Assembly: GCA_902776475.1 (NCBI GenBank)
Contig: CACYQD010000004.1
Location: 186,001 to 250,000, forward strand
Direction of reading: 5' to 3'
Source of the DNA: an uncultured Prevotellaceae bacterium
GTDB lineage: Bacteria > Bacteroidota > Bacteroidia > Bacteroidales > Bacteroidaceae
DNA: 64,000 nt
How positions within the stretch are numbered: position 1 is the first letter of the stretch; each line of letters starts with the position of its first letter. Below are positions 29,934-39,917 of this stretch, one piece after another. The translations under genes were made by a program, and so were the position numbers. The notes below the pieces were generated by a model that made no database searches, was not told the origin of the DNA, and saw only the letters and a program-made list of their open reading frames with translations.

Positions 29934-31541
29934 ATGAACAAGCGACCTTTTGTCATCTTCTTCCTGGCACTCTGCTTCAGCACGCTCCGCGCCAGTACGT
30001 TTGAGATTGACGGTATCTGGTATGAGATCACTTCCGACCAGACCGTCAGGGTAGTACCAGAAACATCCGCCACCGACGGGAGCGGCACTTTCATTATCTT
30101 CAACTATCCCTACGAAGGTGACATCACGATACCAGCCACCATCACCTACGAGTCGAAGGAATATACCGTGTCGGCCGCCAAGGCAGGCACGTTTCAGGAA
30201 TCCAGCAATCTGACCAGCGTGTCTATTCCCGCCACGCTCACTGATTTGGGAGAAGCCCCCTTTGCTTCCTGCATCAAGCTGACCACCATCACCGTGGCCG
30301 AAGACAACCCCGCCTATAGCGTCATCGACGGTTTGCTTTACAACAAGACCGCCACCACCCTCTTCGCCTGTCCCGGAGCCAAAGAAGGAGCCATCACCGT
30401 GAAAGACGGCGTGACCATCATCGGCAAATCCGCCTTCCATGGCTGTTCAAAACTGACCTCCATCGAGATGCCCGCCTCCGTCCAGGAAATCGGCGCCGAG
30501 GCCTTCCGGGGATGCAAGTTGTTGACCACCATCAACCTGCCCGACGGCATCACGGTCCTCGACAACCGTGTATTCTACAACTGCCATGCGCTCTCCAGCA
30601 TTTCCTTGCCTGACGGCATCACCAGCATCGGCAGCAACGCCTTCTATCAGTGCAGCGCCCTCAGCAGCATCACCCTGCCCACGTCCTTACAGGTGCTCGG
30701 CGAATATGCCTTCAGCCTGTGCGGAGGTCTGCGGTCCGTCACTCTGCCCGCCGGTCTGAAGGAGATCGGCTACCGGGCCTTCGAGAACTGCTACAGGATT
30801 TCCACCATCAGCATTCCCGCCTCCGTCACCACCATCGCCACCATGGCTTTCTGCGGTTGCAGCAATCTGAGGAGCATCGATGTCGCAGCCAACAACACCG
30901 CCTACAGCAGTCAGGACGGCGTGCTGTTCAACAAGACGAAGACCACCCTGCTGTGCTGTCCGAGTGCGAAGTCCAGCACCTATACGGTGCCCGCCACGGT
31001 CAACACCATCGGGGAATACGGTTTTTATGCCTGCAAATCGCTGGTCAGCATCACCCTGCCCTACTCGCTGACCATACTCCGCCCATACAGTTTCCGTCTC
31101 TGCAGCAACCTGAAGACCATCGCCCTTCCCCCATCTGTCAGTCAGGTGGGCAGAAATTCTTTCAGCGGCTGCAATGCCCTTGAATCCATACTGGTCTATT
31201 CCCGCGACGTGCCCAATACCGACGCCGCCACTTTCACGACCAACAATCTCAACGTGCCTGTCTATGTGCCTGCCGAGTCCTTGGAAAGCTACCAGTCGGC
31301 CGACAACTGGAAAGCGTTTACCACGATTCTCCCGATCAGCGCTGACATCGTCGACGGAAACCTGGGAGACGTCAACAACGACGGGCAGGTTAACGTGTCC
31401 GACATCATGACCATCGTCAACGTCATCCTCGGCAGCCCAACCTCCACCTATTACAGATGGCAGATGGGTGACCTCAACTTTGATGGGCGGACCAACGTGT
31501 CCGACATCATGAAGATCGTCGGCCTCATCCTCAACAATTGA
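29934..31541 (+). CDS. BspA-type leucine-rich repeat surface protein with C-terminal dockerin-like pair
   Basis: The 535-residue protein has a signal peptide (MNKRPFVIFFLALCFSTLRA). Residues ~80-430 are LRR_5 (TpLRR/BspA) repeats of about 23 residues with the pattern IGxxAFxxCxxLxSIxLPxS (for example SIGSNAFYQCSALSSITLP). The C-terminus has two calcium-loop helices, GDVNNDGQVNVSDIM and GDLNFDGRTNVSDIM, spaced like a type I dockerin. BspA-type LRRs mediate surface binding; dockerin-like ends are common on Prevotella secreted proteins, although no cohesin is visible here. It is unusual in lying between two GH2 genes (gaps of 6 and 13 bases), which suggests a glycan-binding or scaffold role within the operon. 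Confidence 0.85.
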   Translation: MNKRPFVIFFLALCFSTLRASTFEIDGIWYEITSDQTVRVVPETSATDGSGTFIIFNYPYEGDITIPATITYESKEYTVSAAKAGTFQESSNLTSVSIPATLTDLGEAPFASCIKLTTITVAEDNPAYSVIDGLLYNKTATTLFACPGAKEGAITVKDGVTIIGKSAFHGCSKLTSIEMPASVQEIGAEAFRGCKLLTTINLPDGITVLDNRVFYNCHALSSISLPDGITSIGSNAFYQCSALSSITLPTSLQVLGEYAFSLCGGLRSVTLPAGLKEIGYRAFENCYRISTISIPASVTTIATMAFCGCSNLRSIDVAANNTAYSSQDGVLFNKTKTTLLCCPSAKSSTYTVPATVNTIGEYGFYACKSLVSITLPYSLTILRPYSFRLCSNLKTIALPPSVSQVGRNSFSGCNALESILVYSRDVPNTDAATFTTNNLNVPVYVPAESLESYQSADNWKAFTTILPISADIVDGNLGDVNNDGQVNVSDIMTIVNVILGSPTSTYYRWQMGDLNFDGRTNVSDIMKIVGLILNN

Positions 31542-31554
31542 ATCAATCTACGAT

Positions 31555-34356
31555 ATGAACAAACTACTTACACTCTTTCTCGCCATGGCATGTACCTGTG
31601 GCATGCAGGCGCAGCCGTCCGACACCCGGACCCACCGTCAATATCTGAGCGGCAGGGGGTGTGATGACATGGTGAAATGGGATTTCTTCTGCACAGGAGG
31701 CCGTAACTCCGGCCAGTGGACAACAATCGGGGTACCTTCCTGTTGGGAACTCCAAGGTTTCGGCACCTACCAATACGGCATGCGTTTCTACGGCAAGGCC
31801 ACGGCAGAAGGCATCGCCGATGAGAAAGGACTCTACAAGACCGAGTTCACCCTGCCTGAATCGTGGGCAGGCCGGCAGATCCTGCTCATCTTCGAGGCCG
31901 CAATGACCGACGCCAAGGTCACCATCAACGGCCGGAAGGCCGGCAACACCCACCAAGGCGGTTTTTACCGTTTCCAGTATGATGTCTCCGACCGCATCTT
32001 CTTCGGCAAGAAGAAGAACCGACTGGAGGTGGAAGTGAGCAAGGAGAGCGAGAACAGCCAGGTGAACCTGGCAGAGCGCCGTGCCGACTATTGGAATTTC
32101 GGCGGCCTTATCCGTCCAGTGTTCGTGGTCAGCAAACCATCACGAAATATCAGCCGCGTGGCCATCGACGCCGGAATGGACGGTCGTTTCCGTGCCCAGG
32201 TCTATCTCAACCGTGCACTGGCGTCCTCCACCATCGGGGTGGAGATCCTTGATGCCCGGGGCAAGGTGGTCGGGCGCGGCAAGAGCACCAGCCATTCCGA
32301 CCTCCATCAAGTGGATTTCGTCACCGACCATCCTCAATTGTGGACCGCCGAGACGCCCACCCTCTATACAGCCCGTTTCACCCTAAGCGATGACAAAGGC
32401 CAGGTATTGCACGTGGAAGAGGAAAAATTTGGTTTCCGCACCATCGAATACCGCGCCAGCGACGGAGTCTATATCAACGGCCGGAGAGTGATCTTCAAGG
32501 GCGTCAACCGCCACTCCTTCCGTCCTGAGAGCGGCCGCACCCTGTCGAAAGCCAAGAACATCGAGGACGTGAAGCTCATCAAGAGCATGAACATGAATGC
32601 CGTACGCCTCTCCCACTATCCCGCCGACCCCGAGTTTCTGGATGCCTGCGACTCCCTCGGCCTCTATGTGGAGAATGAGTTGAGCGGCTGGCACTGGGCC
32701 CATGAGACCATCGTGGGACAGCAGCTCGTGGAGGAGATGGTCACCCGCGACGTGAACCACCCGTCGGTCATTTTCTGGAGCAACGGCAACGAGGGAGGAT
32801 TCAACGATGAGTTGGAACCCTTTTTTGAGAAGTTTGACCCCCAGAAGCGCGTGGTGCTCTATCCCTGGGCCAACCGCAACGGTTTTGAGACCAAGCACTA
32901 CCGTTCGTGGGGCGAGACCGCTGAATACATGAGGCAGAAAGAGATTTTCATGCCCACCGAGTTTCTGCACGGCCTTTATGACGGCGGTCATGGCGCTGGA
33001 CTGAAAGATTATTGGGAACTGATGATGTCGAACCGCCGATGTGCCGGAGGATTTCTCTGGGATCTGGCCGATGAGGGTGTTCTCCGCACCGACATGGACG
33101 GTATCATCGACTGCATGGGCAATTTCGGTGCCGACGGCATCGTAGGGCCCCATTTTGAGAAAGAAGGTTCCTACTACACCATCAAGGAAGTGTGGAGTCC
33201 CATCCAACTGGAATGGGGAGAGAACGCCATCTTTTTCAGCAACCATTATGATTTCACCAATCTGAAGGACTGCCGTCTCACCTACCAATACCTCAACATG
33301 CCCGGCATCGGACAGTCGGGTGCCACTGTTGCCAGTCAGGGCACTCTTCCGTCTCCCGACCTGAAGCCAGGAGAGAAGGGTTATGTGGACCTGCCCAAGG
33401 GAAAAGGCGATGTGCTTCGGGTGACAGCAACCGATCCCTACGGAGAAGAGATTTTCACCTGGAGCAAGGCCATGAGAACAGATGCCGGCATCTGCACCCT
33501 TCCCCACTCCGCCACCATGAGCGAGACCGCCGATGACGTTGTCATCACCGCAGCCGACAAGACCTATGTCTTCTCCAAACAAGACGGTCGCCTTCGGCAT
33601 GTCCGCATCGGTTCACGCACCCTTAGTTTTGGCCATGGTCCCCGCTTCATCGCGGTCAAGCGCAGCGACCGCTCCCAAGACGGTTTCTACAACCACGACG
33701 ACAAGGAAGCCTTCCAGAAGAAGACCCAATACACCACTTACGATGACCAGGGACGTTTCAGCGGATTCCATTTCGAAGACGGGAAGTTGACTGCCAATTA
33801 CAGCCATGGCAGTCTGACGATGGTCATCTGGCGTTTCCATGAAGACGGCAGTGCGGATCTCACCGCCTACTGCAACTTCAACGGAGTGGTGGACATGATG
33901 GGCATCACCTTCAACTATCCGGAGGTTCAGATGAAGAGCAAGCGATGGGTGGGCGCCGGACCCTACCGCGTTTGGCAGAACCGACTGGAAGGGCCTCAAT
34001 ACGGTTATTGGGAAAACGACTACAATGATCCTGTTCCGGGTGAAACCTTCGAGTATCCCGAGTTCAAGGGCTATTTCTCCCATGTTGACTGGATGCAGTT
34101 GAACACCACCGAAGGCAGCATCAGCATCGAACCCATCCTGCCCCGTTCGGGAAAACATATCTACATCGGTGTCTATCAGCCGCGCGACGGACGCGACCAC
34201 ATCCTCTACGACCTGCCCGACACCGGCATCTCGTTGTTGGAAGCCATCCCCGCCGTGCGCAACAAAGTGAACACCACCGACCTCAACGGCCCTTCAGCCC
34301 AACCCTACTGGGCCAGGGGCATGCATGCCTATTCCGCAAAACTGAGATTTGAATGA
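31555..34356 (+). CDS. GH2-family glycosidase
   Basis: The 933-residue protein has a signal peptide (to ~MQAQ, residue 20). Residues ~55-195 are the sugar-binding jelly roll, ~200-300 the Ig-like domain, and ~300-570 the barrel with acid/base E413 (SNGNEGG) and likely nucleophile E469 (PTEFLHG). A large C-terminal beta region (~580-933) differs from the LacZ small-chain domains of the upstream GH2. The substrate is not readable; GH2 members in RG-II loci include beta-galacturonidase and beta-glucuronidase. Its TGA overlaps the GH106 ATG (ATGA at 34353-34356), so the two are translationally coupled. Confidence 0.85.
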   Translation: MNKLLTLFLAMACTCGMQAQPSDTRTHRQYLSGRGCDDMVKWDFFCTGGRNSGQWTTIGVPSCWELQGFGTYQYGMRFYGKATAEGIADEKGLYKTEFTLPESWAGRQILLIFEAAMTDAKVTINGRKAGNTHQGGFYRFQYDVSDRIFFGKKKNRLEVEVSKESENSQVNLAERRADYWNFGGLIRPVFVVSKPSRNISRVAIDAGMDGRFRAQVYLNRALASSTIGVEILDARGKVVGRGKSTSHSDLHQVDFVTDHPQLWTAETPTLYTARFTLSDDKGQVLHVEEEKFGFRTIEYRASDGVYINGRRVIFKGVNRHSFRPESGRTLSKAKNIEDVKLIKSMNMNAVRLSHYPADPEFLDACDSLGLYVENELSGWHWAHETIVGQQLVEEMVTRDVNHPSVIFWSNGNEGGFNDELEPFFEKFDPQKRVVLYPWANRNGFETKHYRSWGETAEYMRQKEIFMPTEFLHGLYDGGHGAGLKDYWELMMSNRRCAGGFLWDLADEGVLRTDMDGIIDCMGNFGADGIVGPHFEKEGSYYTIKEVWSPIQLEWGENAIFFSNHYDFTNLKDCRLTYQYLNMPGIGQSGATVASQGTLPSPDLKPGEKGYVDLPKGKGDVLRVTATDPYGEEIFTWSKAMRTDAGICTLPHSATMSETADDVVITAADKTYVFSKQDGRLRHVRIGSRTLSFGHGPRFIAVKRSDRSQDGFYNHDDKEAFQKKTQYTTYDDQGRFSGFHFEDGKLTANYSHGSLTMVIWRFHEDGSADLTAYCNFNGVVDMMGITFNYPEVQMKSKRWVGAGPYRVWQNRLEGPQYGYWENDYNDPVPGETFEYPEFKGYFSHVDWMQLNTTEGSISIEPILPRSGKHIYIGVYQPRDGRDHILYDLPDTGISLLEAIPAVRNKVNTTDLNGPSAQPYWARGMHAYSAKLRFE

Positions 34357-37300
34357 GACGCCCCGCCATCCTTCTCGCCACCCTTTTCTGCGTCGCCACC
34401 CTCGCAGCAGCCGGCATCCAGGACACCAACAAGCCTTGGACCTTCTGGTACTGGATGTATGGATGCGTGAGCGATGAGGGCATACGTCTCGACCTGCAAG
34501 GCATGAAAGAAGCCGGTATAGGCGGTTTCTATCTCATGCCTATCAAGGACATCAGCGACGGACCGCAATATGAAGGCACTGCCCGGCAGTTGTCGCCGGA
34601 ATGGTGGAAACGGATGGACACCGCCCTCCGCATCGCCGACAGTCTTGGCTTGGAGGCAGGCATCCATTTCTCCGACGGTTTCGCCCTCGGCGGCGGTCCC
34701 TGGATCACCCCCGAGGAGTCGATGCAGAAAATCGTCTGGACCGACACCCTCGTCAGTGGCAACCAGCGCGACATTCCCCTCCGACGGCCCGAAGCCACTG
34801 AAGGTTATTATGAGGATATCGCCGTCTATGCCATCCCCGTGAAGGATGACCTGTCGCAAGAAAAGCCCCGCGCCTCGGTCAGTTTCCCCTTCCGCAGCAA
34901 CGACCCCTGCGACATCCTCTTCACCTACGATGAGCCCTTCACGCTCCGCCACGTGCGCATTATCACCGGTGGCAACAACTACGAAGCAAATCGCTGGCAA
35001 GTCTATGCCTCAGAAGACGGGACGAACTACCGGCACGTCAGGGACATCGAACCCGCCCGTCAGGGATGGCAGAACACCGATGCCCACGCCACCTATGCCA
35101 TTCCACCTACCCGCGCCCGCTATTTCAAGTTTCACTGGACCCCGGAGGGCAGCGACCCCGGCAGCGAGGACATGGACGCAGCGAAATGGAAGCCCACTCT
35201 GAAAGTGGCCGACATCCAGTTGGGCAGCCAACCACTGCTCGACGGCTATGAAGGCAAGTCAGGCACCGTGTGGCGCGTCAGCCCGTCCTTCCCCATCGCT
35301 GATGCCGACTGTACGGACCCCGGCGGGATCATCCGTCTCACCCTTGTTGACGGCAAGATAGCCCGTCTGCCAGAAGGGCGCTGGCGCCTGTTGCGGATGG
35401 GTCACACCACTACAGGTCATCAGAATGCCACGGGCGGAGGCGGAAAAGGACTGGAATGTGACAAATTTTCCCGTGCCGCCATCCGCAAGCAACTCCGCCA
35501 CTGGTTTGGCGCCATCCACAGCCATGACCCCTATCACGTCATCCGCAGGTTGCATGTCGACAGTTGGGAATGCGGTTCGCAGAACTGGAGCCGCAACTTC
35601 GCTGAAGAGTTTCACCAGCGCCGGGGCTACGACCTCCTGCCCTGGTTGCCGCTCTATGCCGGCATCCCCATCCAAAGCGGAGAGAAGAGCTATGAGGTGC
35701 TGCGCGACATCCGCCAGACCATCGCCGAACTCATCGACGAGGTGTTTTTTGATGAGATGGAACGAGCAGCGCGGGAATATGGCGTGCAGTTGTCCGCCGA
35801 GTGCGTCGCCCCCACGATGGTGAGCGACGGTCTGCTTCACTACCGTCACGCTGACTACCCCATGGGAGAGTTCTGGCTCAACTCCCCCACCCACGACAAG
35901 CCCAATGACATGCTCGACGCCATCAGCGGAGCCCATATCTACGGCAAGAACATCATCCAGGCAGAAGGATTCACCGAGGTCCGCGGCACTTGGGACGAGA
36001 CCCCGGCCCAACTCAAGCCATTGCTCGACCGCAACTACTGCATGGGCATCAACAGCCTCGTCTTCCATGTCTGCACACACAATCCCTGGACAGACCGCCG
36101 TCCGGGAATGACCCTCGACGGCATCGGCACCTTCTTCCAGCGCGACAACACCTGGTGGCGGGAGATGCCCGCATTCACCCGATATATCACCAACTGCCAG
36201 AAAATGCTCCAACAGGGACATCCGGTCGTTGACCTGGCCGTGTATGTCGGCGACGAGGTGCCACGGCGCTCCATCCTGCCCGAGAGGCTCACCAGCATTC
36301 TGCCAGGACTGTTTGGTGACTCCATCCTCCGGCGTGAAACCATCCGCCTGCGCAATGAAGGGCAGCCCATGGAAACCAGTCCTGTCGGCGTCAACCACAC
36401 CCGCAACATGACGAAAGCCGAAGACTGGATCAATCCTCTGCGCGGCTACAAGTATGACTCCTTCAATCATGACGTGCTCAGGGGCATGCGTGTGGAGAAC
36501 GGTGAAGTAGTGACCCGCGACGGCATGCGCTACAAAGCCCTTGTCATTCCCCAGGCCCGCAAGATGAACCCCGACAACATCAATACCGGACTGTCTGAAA
36601 TCGAAGCGCTGCGCCAGCAAGGAGCAATCATCATCGACAAGCCATGGACTGCCTCAGACCTGTCGGACATTGGCATTGAGCGGGACATCCAATTGCCCGT
36701 CGGTCTCGACTACACCCACCGTCACGATGACCATGAAGACATCTACTTCATCAGCAACCAGACAGACCGTCCGGTCACATTTGAGCCCAAAGCCAGAGCC
36801 TCCAGAAACCATCACTATCTGTTTGACCCCATGAAGGAGCAGTTCACCCAGGCCGGCGGCTCCATCACCCTTCTACCCTTCGCCTCTGTGATCTACAGAT
36901 TGAGCGACGACAATCTTGATGCTCTCACCGAAAAGGAATCCCTGCCCCGTCGTTCAGCAGCCATCGAAGGCGAATGGACCATCACGTTCGTGAGCAACGG
37001 CATTGTCCTCACCGACACCCTCAGGAGATGGGAAACCTACGATGACCCACGTCTGAAATACTATTCCGGACATGTGGCGTATGAGAAACCATTCCGTTAC
37101 AAGGGGAAGGGGAAGGCATGGGTGCGCTTGGATGAGGTGCACGACATCGCCACCATCTATGTCAACGGCATTCCATGCGGCACCAGTTGGATGGCACCTC
37201 ACCGCATCGACATCACGAAGGCCGTGAAGCGAGGCAAGAACCAACTGCGCATCGAGATGGTGAACACCTGGGCCAACGCATTGTTGGGAACAGATCAGGG

Positions 37301-37409
37301 CACCCCGCCCTACGAAGGTATCTGGACCAACGGCAAATACCGAAGGGCAGAAAAAACGCCCCTTCCCGCAGGATTGGGAAAGGGCGTGTATGTGGAGTCA
37401 GAATTCTGA
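34353..37409 (+). CDS. GH106 alpha-L-rhamnosidase
   Basis: The 1018-residue protein has a signal peptide (MRRPAILLATLFCVATLAAAG). The GH106 start is clear: KPWTFWYWMYGCVSDEGIR followed by LQGMKEAGIGGFYLMPI, the beginning of the barrel. HVDSWECGSQNWS (~residues 406-418) marks the active-site region, and LSAECVAPTMVSDG with AEGFTEVRGTWDETP continues it. Beta-sandwich domains, including GHVAYEKPFRYKGKGKAWVRL, finish the protein. GH106 enzymes such as BT0986 remove alpha-L-rhamnose from RG-II or RG-I. It is the last gene of the operon and is followed by a palindromic repeat in the convergent junction. Confidence 0.88.
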   Translation: MRRPAILLATLFCVATLAAAGIQDTNKPWTFWYWMYGCVSDEGIRLDLQGMKEAGIGGFYLMPIKDISDGPQYEGTARQLSPEWWKRMDTALRIADSLGLEAGIHFSDGFALGGGPWITPEESMQKIVWTDTLVSGNQRDIPLRRPEATEGYYEDIAVYAIPVKDDLSQEKPRASVSFPFRSNDPCDILFTYDEPFTLRHVRIITGGNNYEANRWQVYASEDGTNYRHVRDIEPARQGWQNTDAHATYAIPPTRARYFKFHWTPEGSDPGSEDMDAAKWKPTLKVADIQLGSQPLLDGYEGKSGTVWRVSPSFPIADADCTDPGGIIRLTLVDGKIARLPEGRWRLLRMGHTTTGHQNATGGGGKGLECDKFSRAAIRKQLRHWFGAIHSHDPYHVIRRLHVDSWECGSQNWSRNFAEEFHQRRGYDLLPWLPLYAGIPIQSGEKSYEVLRDIRQTIAELIDEVFFDEMERAAREYGVQLSAECVAPTMVSDGLLHYRHADYPMGEFWLNSPTHDKPNDMLDAISGAHIYGKNIIQAEGFTEVRGTWDETPAQLKPLLDRNYCMGINSLVFHVCTHNPWTDRRPGMTLDGIGTFFQRDNTWWREMPAFTRYITNCQKMLQQGHPVVDLAVYVGDEVPRRSILPERLTSILPGLFGDSILRRETIRLRNEGQPMETSPVGVNHTRNMTKAEDWINPLRGYKYDSFNHDVLRGMRVENGEVVTRDGMRYKALVIPQARKMNPDNINTGLSEIEALRQQGAIIIDKPWTASDLSDIGIERDIQLPVGLDYTHRHDDHEDIYFISNQTDRPVTFEPKARASRNHHYLFDPMKEQFTQAGGSITLLPFASVIYRLSDDNLDALTEKESLPRRSAAIEGEWTITFVSNGIVLTDTLRRWETYDDPRLKYYSGHVAYEKPFRYKGKGKAWVRLDEVHDIATIYVNGIPCGTSWMAPHRIDITKAVKRGKNQLRIEMVNTWANALLGTDQGTPPYEGIWTNGKYRRAEKTPLPAGLGKGVYVESEF

Positions 37410-37430
37410 TATTTCTCCCGATATGACTGC

Positions 37431-37456
37431 AGAGACGTCACCATGTGGCGTCTCTA
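37431..37456. repeat. GAGACG palindromic repeat, copy A
   Basis: AGAGACGTCACCATGTGGCG followed by TCTCTA forms a near-perfect palindrome and lies between convergent GH106 and GH31. It is the same family as the copies at 52274 and 60052 and may act as a bidirectional terminator. Confidence 0.8.
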
Positions 37457-37487
37457 CATACGCTGCACCACTGCCGAGAACGTTTTC

Positions 37488-39674
37488 TCACGGCAAGAGT
37501 GAGGCCTTCGTCACTCTCACGAAGACGGGGATATGGGCCTTGTCGACCGCAGTTGTCACGGTTTGTCCACCCTCATAATGCTTGCCTGTGCGGTAATCAC
37601 GCCATCCGCCCTCACATTTGGGGAGGTAGGTGCGCCATTCCGTGACCTTGGGCTCTGTCACAGGACTGATGAGCAGGGCAGGACCGAACATATACTCATA
37701 TTTCTGTTGGAGGGCAATGGGGTCGTCAGCAAAATCGAAGACAAGAGGTCGCATGATGGTATATCCCTCTGTGGAGACAGCTTTGGCACATTGTTCTATA
37801 TAAGGCAACAGCCGTTCCCGTTCACGCAGACAGCCAGCGATGATGTCCTGCGCTTCCTTTCCATAGTTCCATGGTTCGGTATTGCTCATATAACCATGCA
37901 CGCGCATCAGCGGCAGATAGACGCTCGTCTCAATCCATCTGAGCATGCGCTCGATATAATCAGGATTGGTGTATTGGTCACCCGGACGGAAGAATCCGCC
38001 AGCGTCATAAGTCCACCAAGGGATGCCCGCAGCCTGGACACCCAGTCCGGCAACAATCTGTCTGCGGAAGGTCTCCCAGTCGTTGCCCACGTCACCGCTC
38101 CAGAGCGCCGAACCATAGCGCTGGATGCCCGGGAAACCGCATCGGGTGAGGATGACCGGTGTCTTTCCCTCTTGCATCAGACCCTCATAGACGGTCTTGT
38201 TGACGAGCAGCGGATAGACATTGCGCACCTCCTCGCCCGACCATTTCCGGTTGTTGACACGTCTTCCCTCAAGGTCATCATTCTCCGGTTCGGTAGCATC
38301 CTGCCACCAAGCGTCGATACCGAGGGGCACCAGTCTTTCACGGAAATTCTTCCAATAGGCGGCGGCGGCATCGGGATTGAAGAAGTCTATCCAGTCGGTG
38401 CCGTCAATATAATAGTCATCGCGCACCATCTGCCGTCCCACAACGGAATTCTTGTCGATTTTCGACCATACGCTCACCATCAGTCTGACATCCATCTTAT
38501 GGAGGCTGTCGGTCAATGCTTTCGGGTCGGGATAGTAAGTCTCATCAAACTGCATGGAGTTCCACCCGTATTTTCCCCAGTACTGCCAGTCCTGTACGAT
38601 AACGCTGAGCGGCAGATTCTCTTTTTTGAAGCGGTTGGCTGTCTGCAGGATCTCCTCCGACGAATGGAAGCGCTCCCGACAGTGGATGTAGCCCAATGCC
38701 CAACGAGGCATGAGCGGAGCCGGTCCCGTGACATTGCGGTAGGTGGCGATGATCTCATCGGGAGAACCCACGAATACGGTATAATCGACCGCTTTCGCCA
38801 CTGGAGAACTGAAAACCGTCTCATCGTTGACTTTCCGGTAATAGATCACCGGTTTGTCGCCTCTCGACAGTTCGGCATTCACCTTGTGAGTGCCCTGGGT
38901 CAAGTGGATCATGGTCGATGTCGTCGGAGGCAGCCACATGTTCTGCATCTCGATGACCGTTTTGCCATCCACCGTGAGGTTGTGGCGGCGTGCCATTTTC
39001 TGACCCACGTCGAGCAGCAGGGCATAATCACCCGTCTCCTTGACGTCGATGCTCCCCTCGTAGGTATTTCGCTGTCTCACCTCTTGTTTTCCACCCTCAG
39101 TAGAGGTGACGTTCACCACCTCTTTTTTCCCTTCCACATCACTCAGCGAAAGGGCTGTGCTATAGTCTGACGGATTGAAATCCACCAGTCCGTAGTTGTT
39201 CCAAAGCAGTCCGTATCCCTTGTTTGAAACAATCATTGGCAATGATATCTGGGTGTTGACCTGCGTCAGCCTTCGTGTCAGTCCCCTGACGTTGCTGTAG
39301 CCGTCCTGAAACTGTCCCAGGCCAAAGAGGCACTCGTCTTTCGGAGAGTCAAATGCCAGGGTAGCCTGTCCGGAGACAAGTTGATGGCGGGTGGCATGAA
39401 AGACCTTATTTCCTTTTTTGTCGAAGATGGTCACGGTCTGCCGCTTGTTGTCCACTTTTACTTTCACCTTGTTTTTGGAAGCGGACTGTTGATTTACATA
39501 CACCCATTCGGGATGTTCGGAACCGCGACCTTGACCATCTTCGGTGTATTGAATTCTCACAGCGTTATTCGCTATGTTGCTAATGGTCAGCTTTCCTTTT
39601 CCGAAAGCTTTTGTTTGCGCAACAGAAGAATTGATTGTCAGGCAAGCCATAATCAGAAAGAATAGTTTTTTCAT
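37488..39674 (-). CDS. GH31 glycosidase with PA14 insertion (alpha-xylosidase-type)
   Basis: The ATG at 39674 gives the signal peptide MKKLFFLIMACLTINSSVAQ and 728 residues; the 30 earlier codons run through the promoter. An N-terminal beta-sandwich is interrupted at ~195-290 by a PA14-like insert. The barrel follows, with likely nucleophile D459 (WWQDATEPE) and acid/base D528 (WSGDVGNDW), and C-terminal beta domains end it. GH31 enzymes with PA14 inserts include alpha-xylosidases acting on xyloglucan oligosaccharides; here a pectin side-chain xylose or galactose residue is also possible. It is a single-gene minus-strand unit with its own promoter inside the otherwise plus-strand region. Confidence 0.85.
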   Translation of the reverse strand: MKKLFFLIMACLTINSSVAQTKAFGKGKLTISNIANNAVRIQYTEDGQGRGSEHPEWVYVNQQSASKNKVKVKVDNKRQTVTIFDKKGNKVFHATRHQLVSGQATLAFDSPKDECLFGLGQFQDGYSNVRGLTRRLTQVNTQISLPMIVSNKGYGLLWNNYGLVDFNPSDYSTALSLSDVEGKKEVVNVTSTEGGKQEVRQRNTYEGSIDVKETGDYALLLDVGQKMARRHNLTVDGKTVIEMQNMWLPPTTSTMIHLTQGTHKVNAELSRGDKPVIYYRKVNDETVFSSPVAKAVDYTVFVGSPDEIIATYRNVTGPAPLMPRWALGYIHCRERFHSSEEILQTANRFKKENLPLSVIVQDWQYWGKYGWNSMQFDETYYPDPKALTDSLHKMDVRLMVSVWSKIDKNSVVGRQMVRDDYYIDGTDWIDFFNPDAAAAYWKNFRERLVPLGIDAWWQDATEPENDDLEGRRVNNRKWSGEEVRNVYPLLVNKTVYEGLMQEGKTPVILTRCGFPGIQRYGSALWSGDVGNDWETFRRQIVAGLGVQAAGIPWWTYDAGGFFRPGDQYTNPDYIERMLRWIETSVYLPLMRVHGYMSNTEPWNYGKEAQDIIAGCLRERERLLPYIEQCAKAVSTEGYTIMRPLVFDFADDPIALQQKYEYMFGPALLISPVTEPKVTEWRTYLPKCEGGWRDYRTGKHYEGGQTVTTAVDKAHIPVFVRVTKASLLP

Positions 39675-39701
39675 ATTTTGTTTTTGTTTGCTATCAGGGC
39701 A

Positions 39702-39709
39702 CAAAATTA
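39702..39709 (-). promoter_or_regulatory. -7 box for the GH31 gene
   Basis: The minus strand reads TAATTTTG, an exact TAnnTTTG match, 27 bases before the ATG at 39674. Confidence 0.65.
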
Positions 39710-39842
39710 CATAAAAATGGCAAGAATTTCTCTCTCGCCATAATTGTTTTTCTTTATCAATCACATCAGGAACTTTTCATATTGTCACTTCCTGCCTCTC
39801 TGTGAGGTGCCCATACATGAAAGAGATTCCTCACACTCAATC

Positions 39843-39860
39843 ATGCAAAAGTTTTTGCAT
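39843..39860. promoter_or_regulatory. Palindrome upstream of the esterase-DUF5703 operon, candidate operator
   Basis: ATGCAAAA-GT-TTTTGCAT is a perfect 8-bp inverted repeat centred about 48 bases before the predicted start from the box at 39888-39895. It lies between the divergent GH31 and esterase promoters and could serve either. Confidence 0.5.
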
Positions 39861-39887
39861 AATTTTCGCTTAATCGGAATTTTAGAT

Positions 39888-39895
39888 TATATTTG
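39888..39895 (+). promoter_or_regulatory. -7 box for the esterase-DUF5703 operon
   Basis: TATATTTG, an exact TAnnTTTG match, lies 22 bases before the ATG at 39918. Confidence 0.65.
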
Positions 39896-39917
39896 CATTT
39901 GAAACAAACTATTGCCT

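Noticed and set aside
37533..39170. Plus-strand frame (545 codons) opposite GH31
   Set aside because: The GH31 catalytic motifs are on the minus strand; the plus frame has no signal peptide or known motif.
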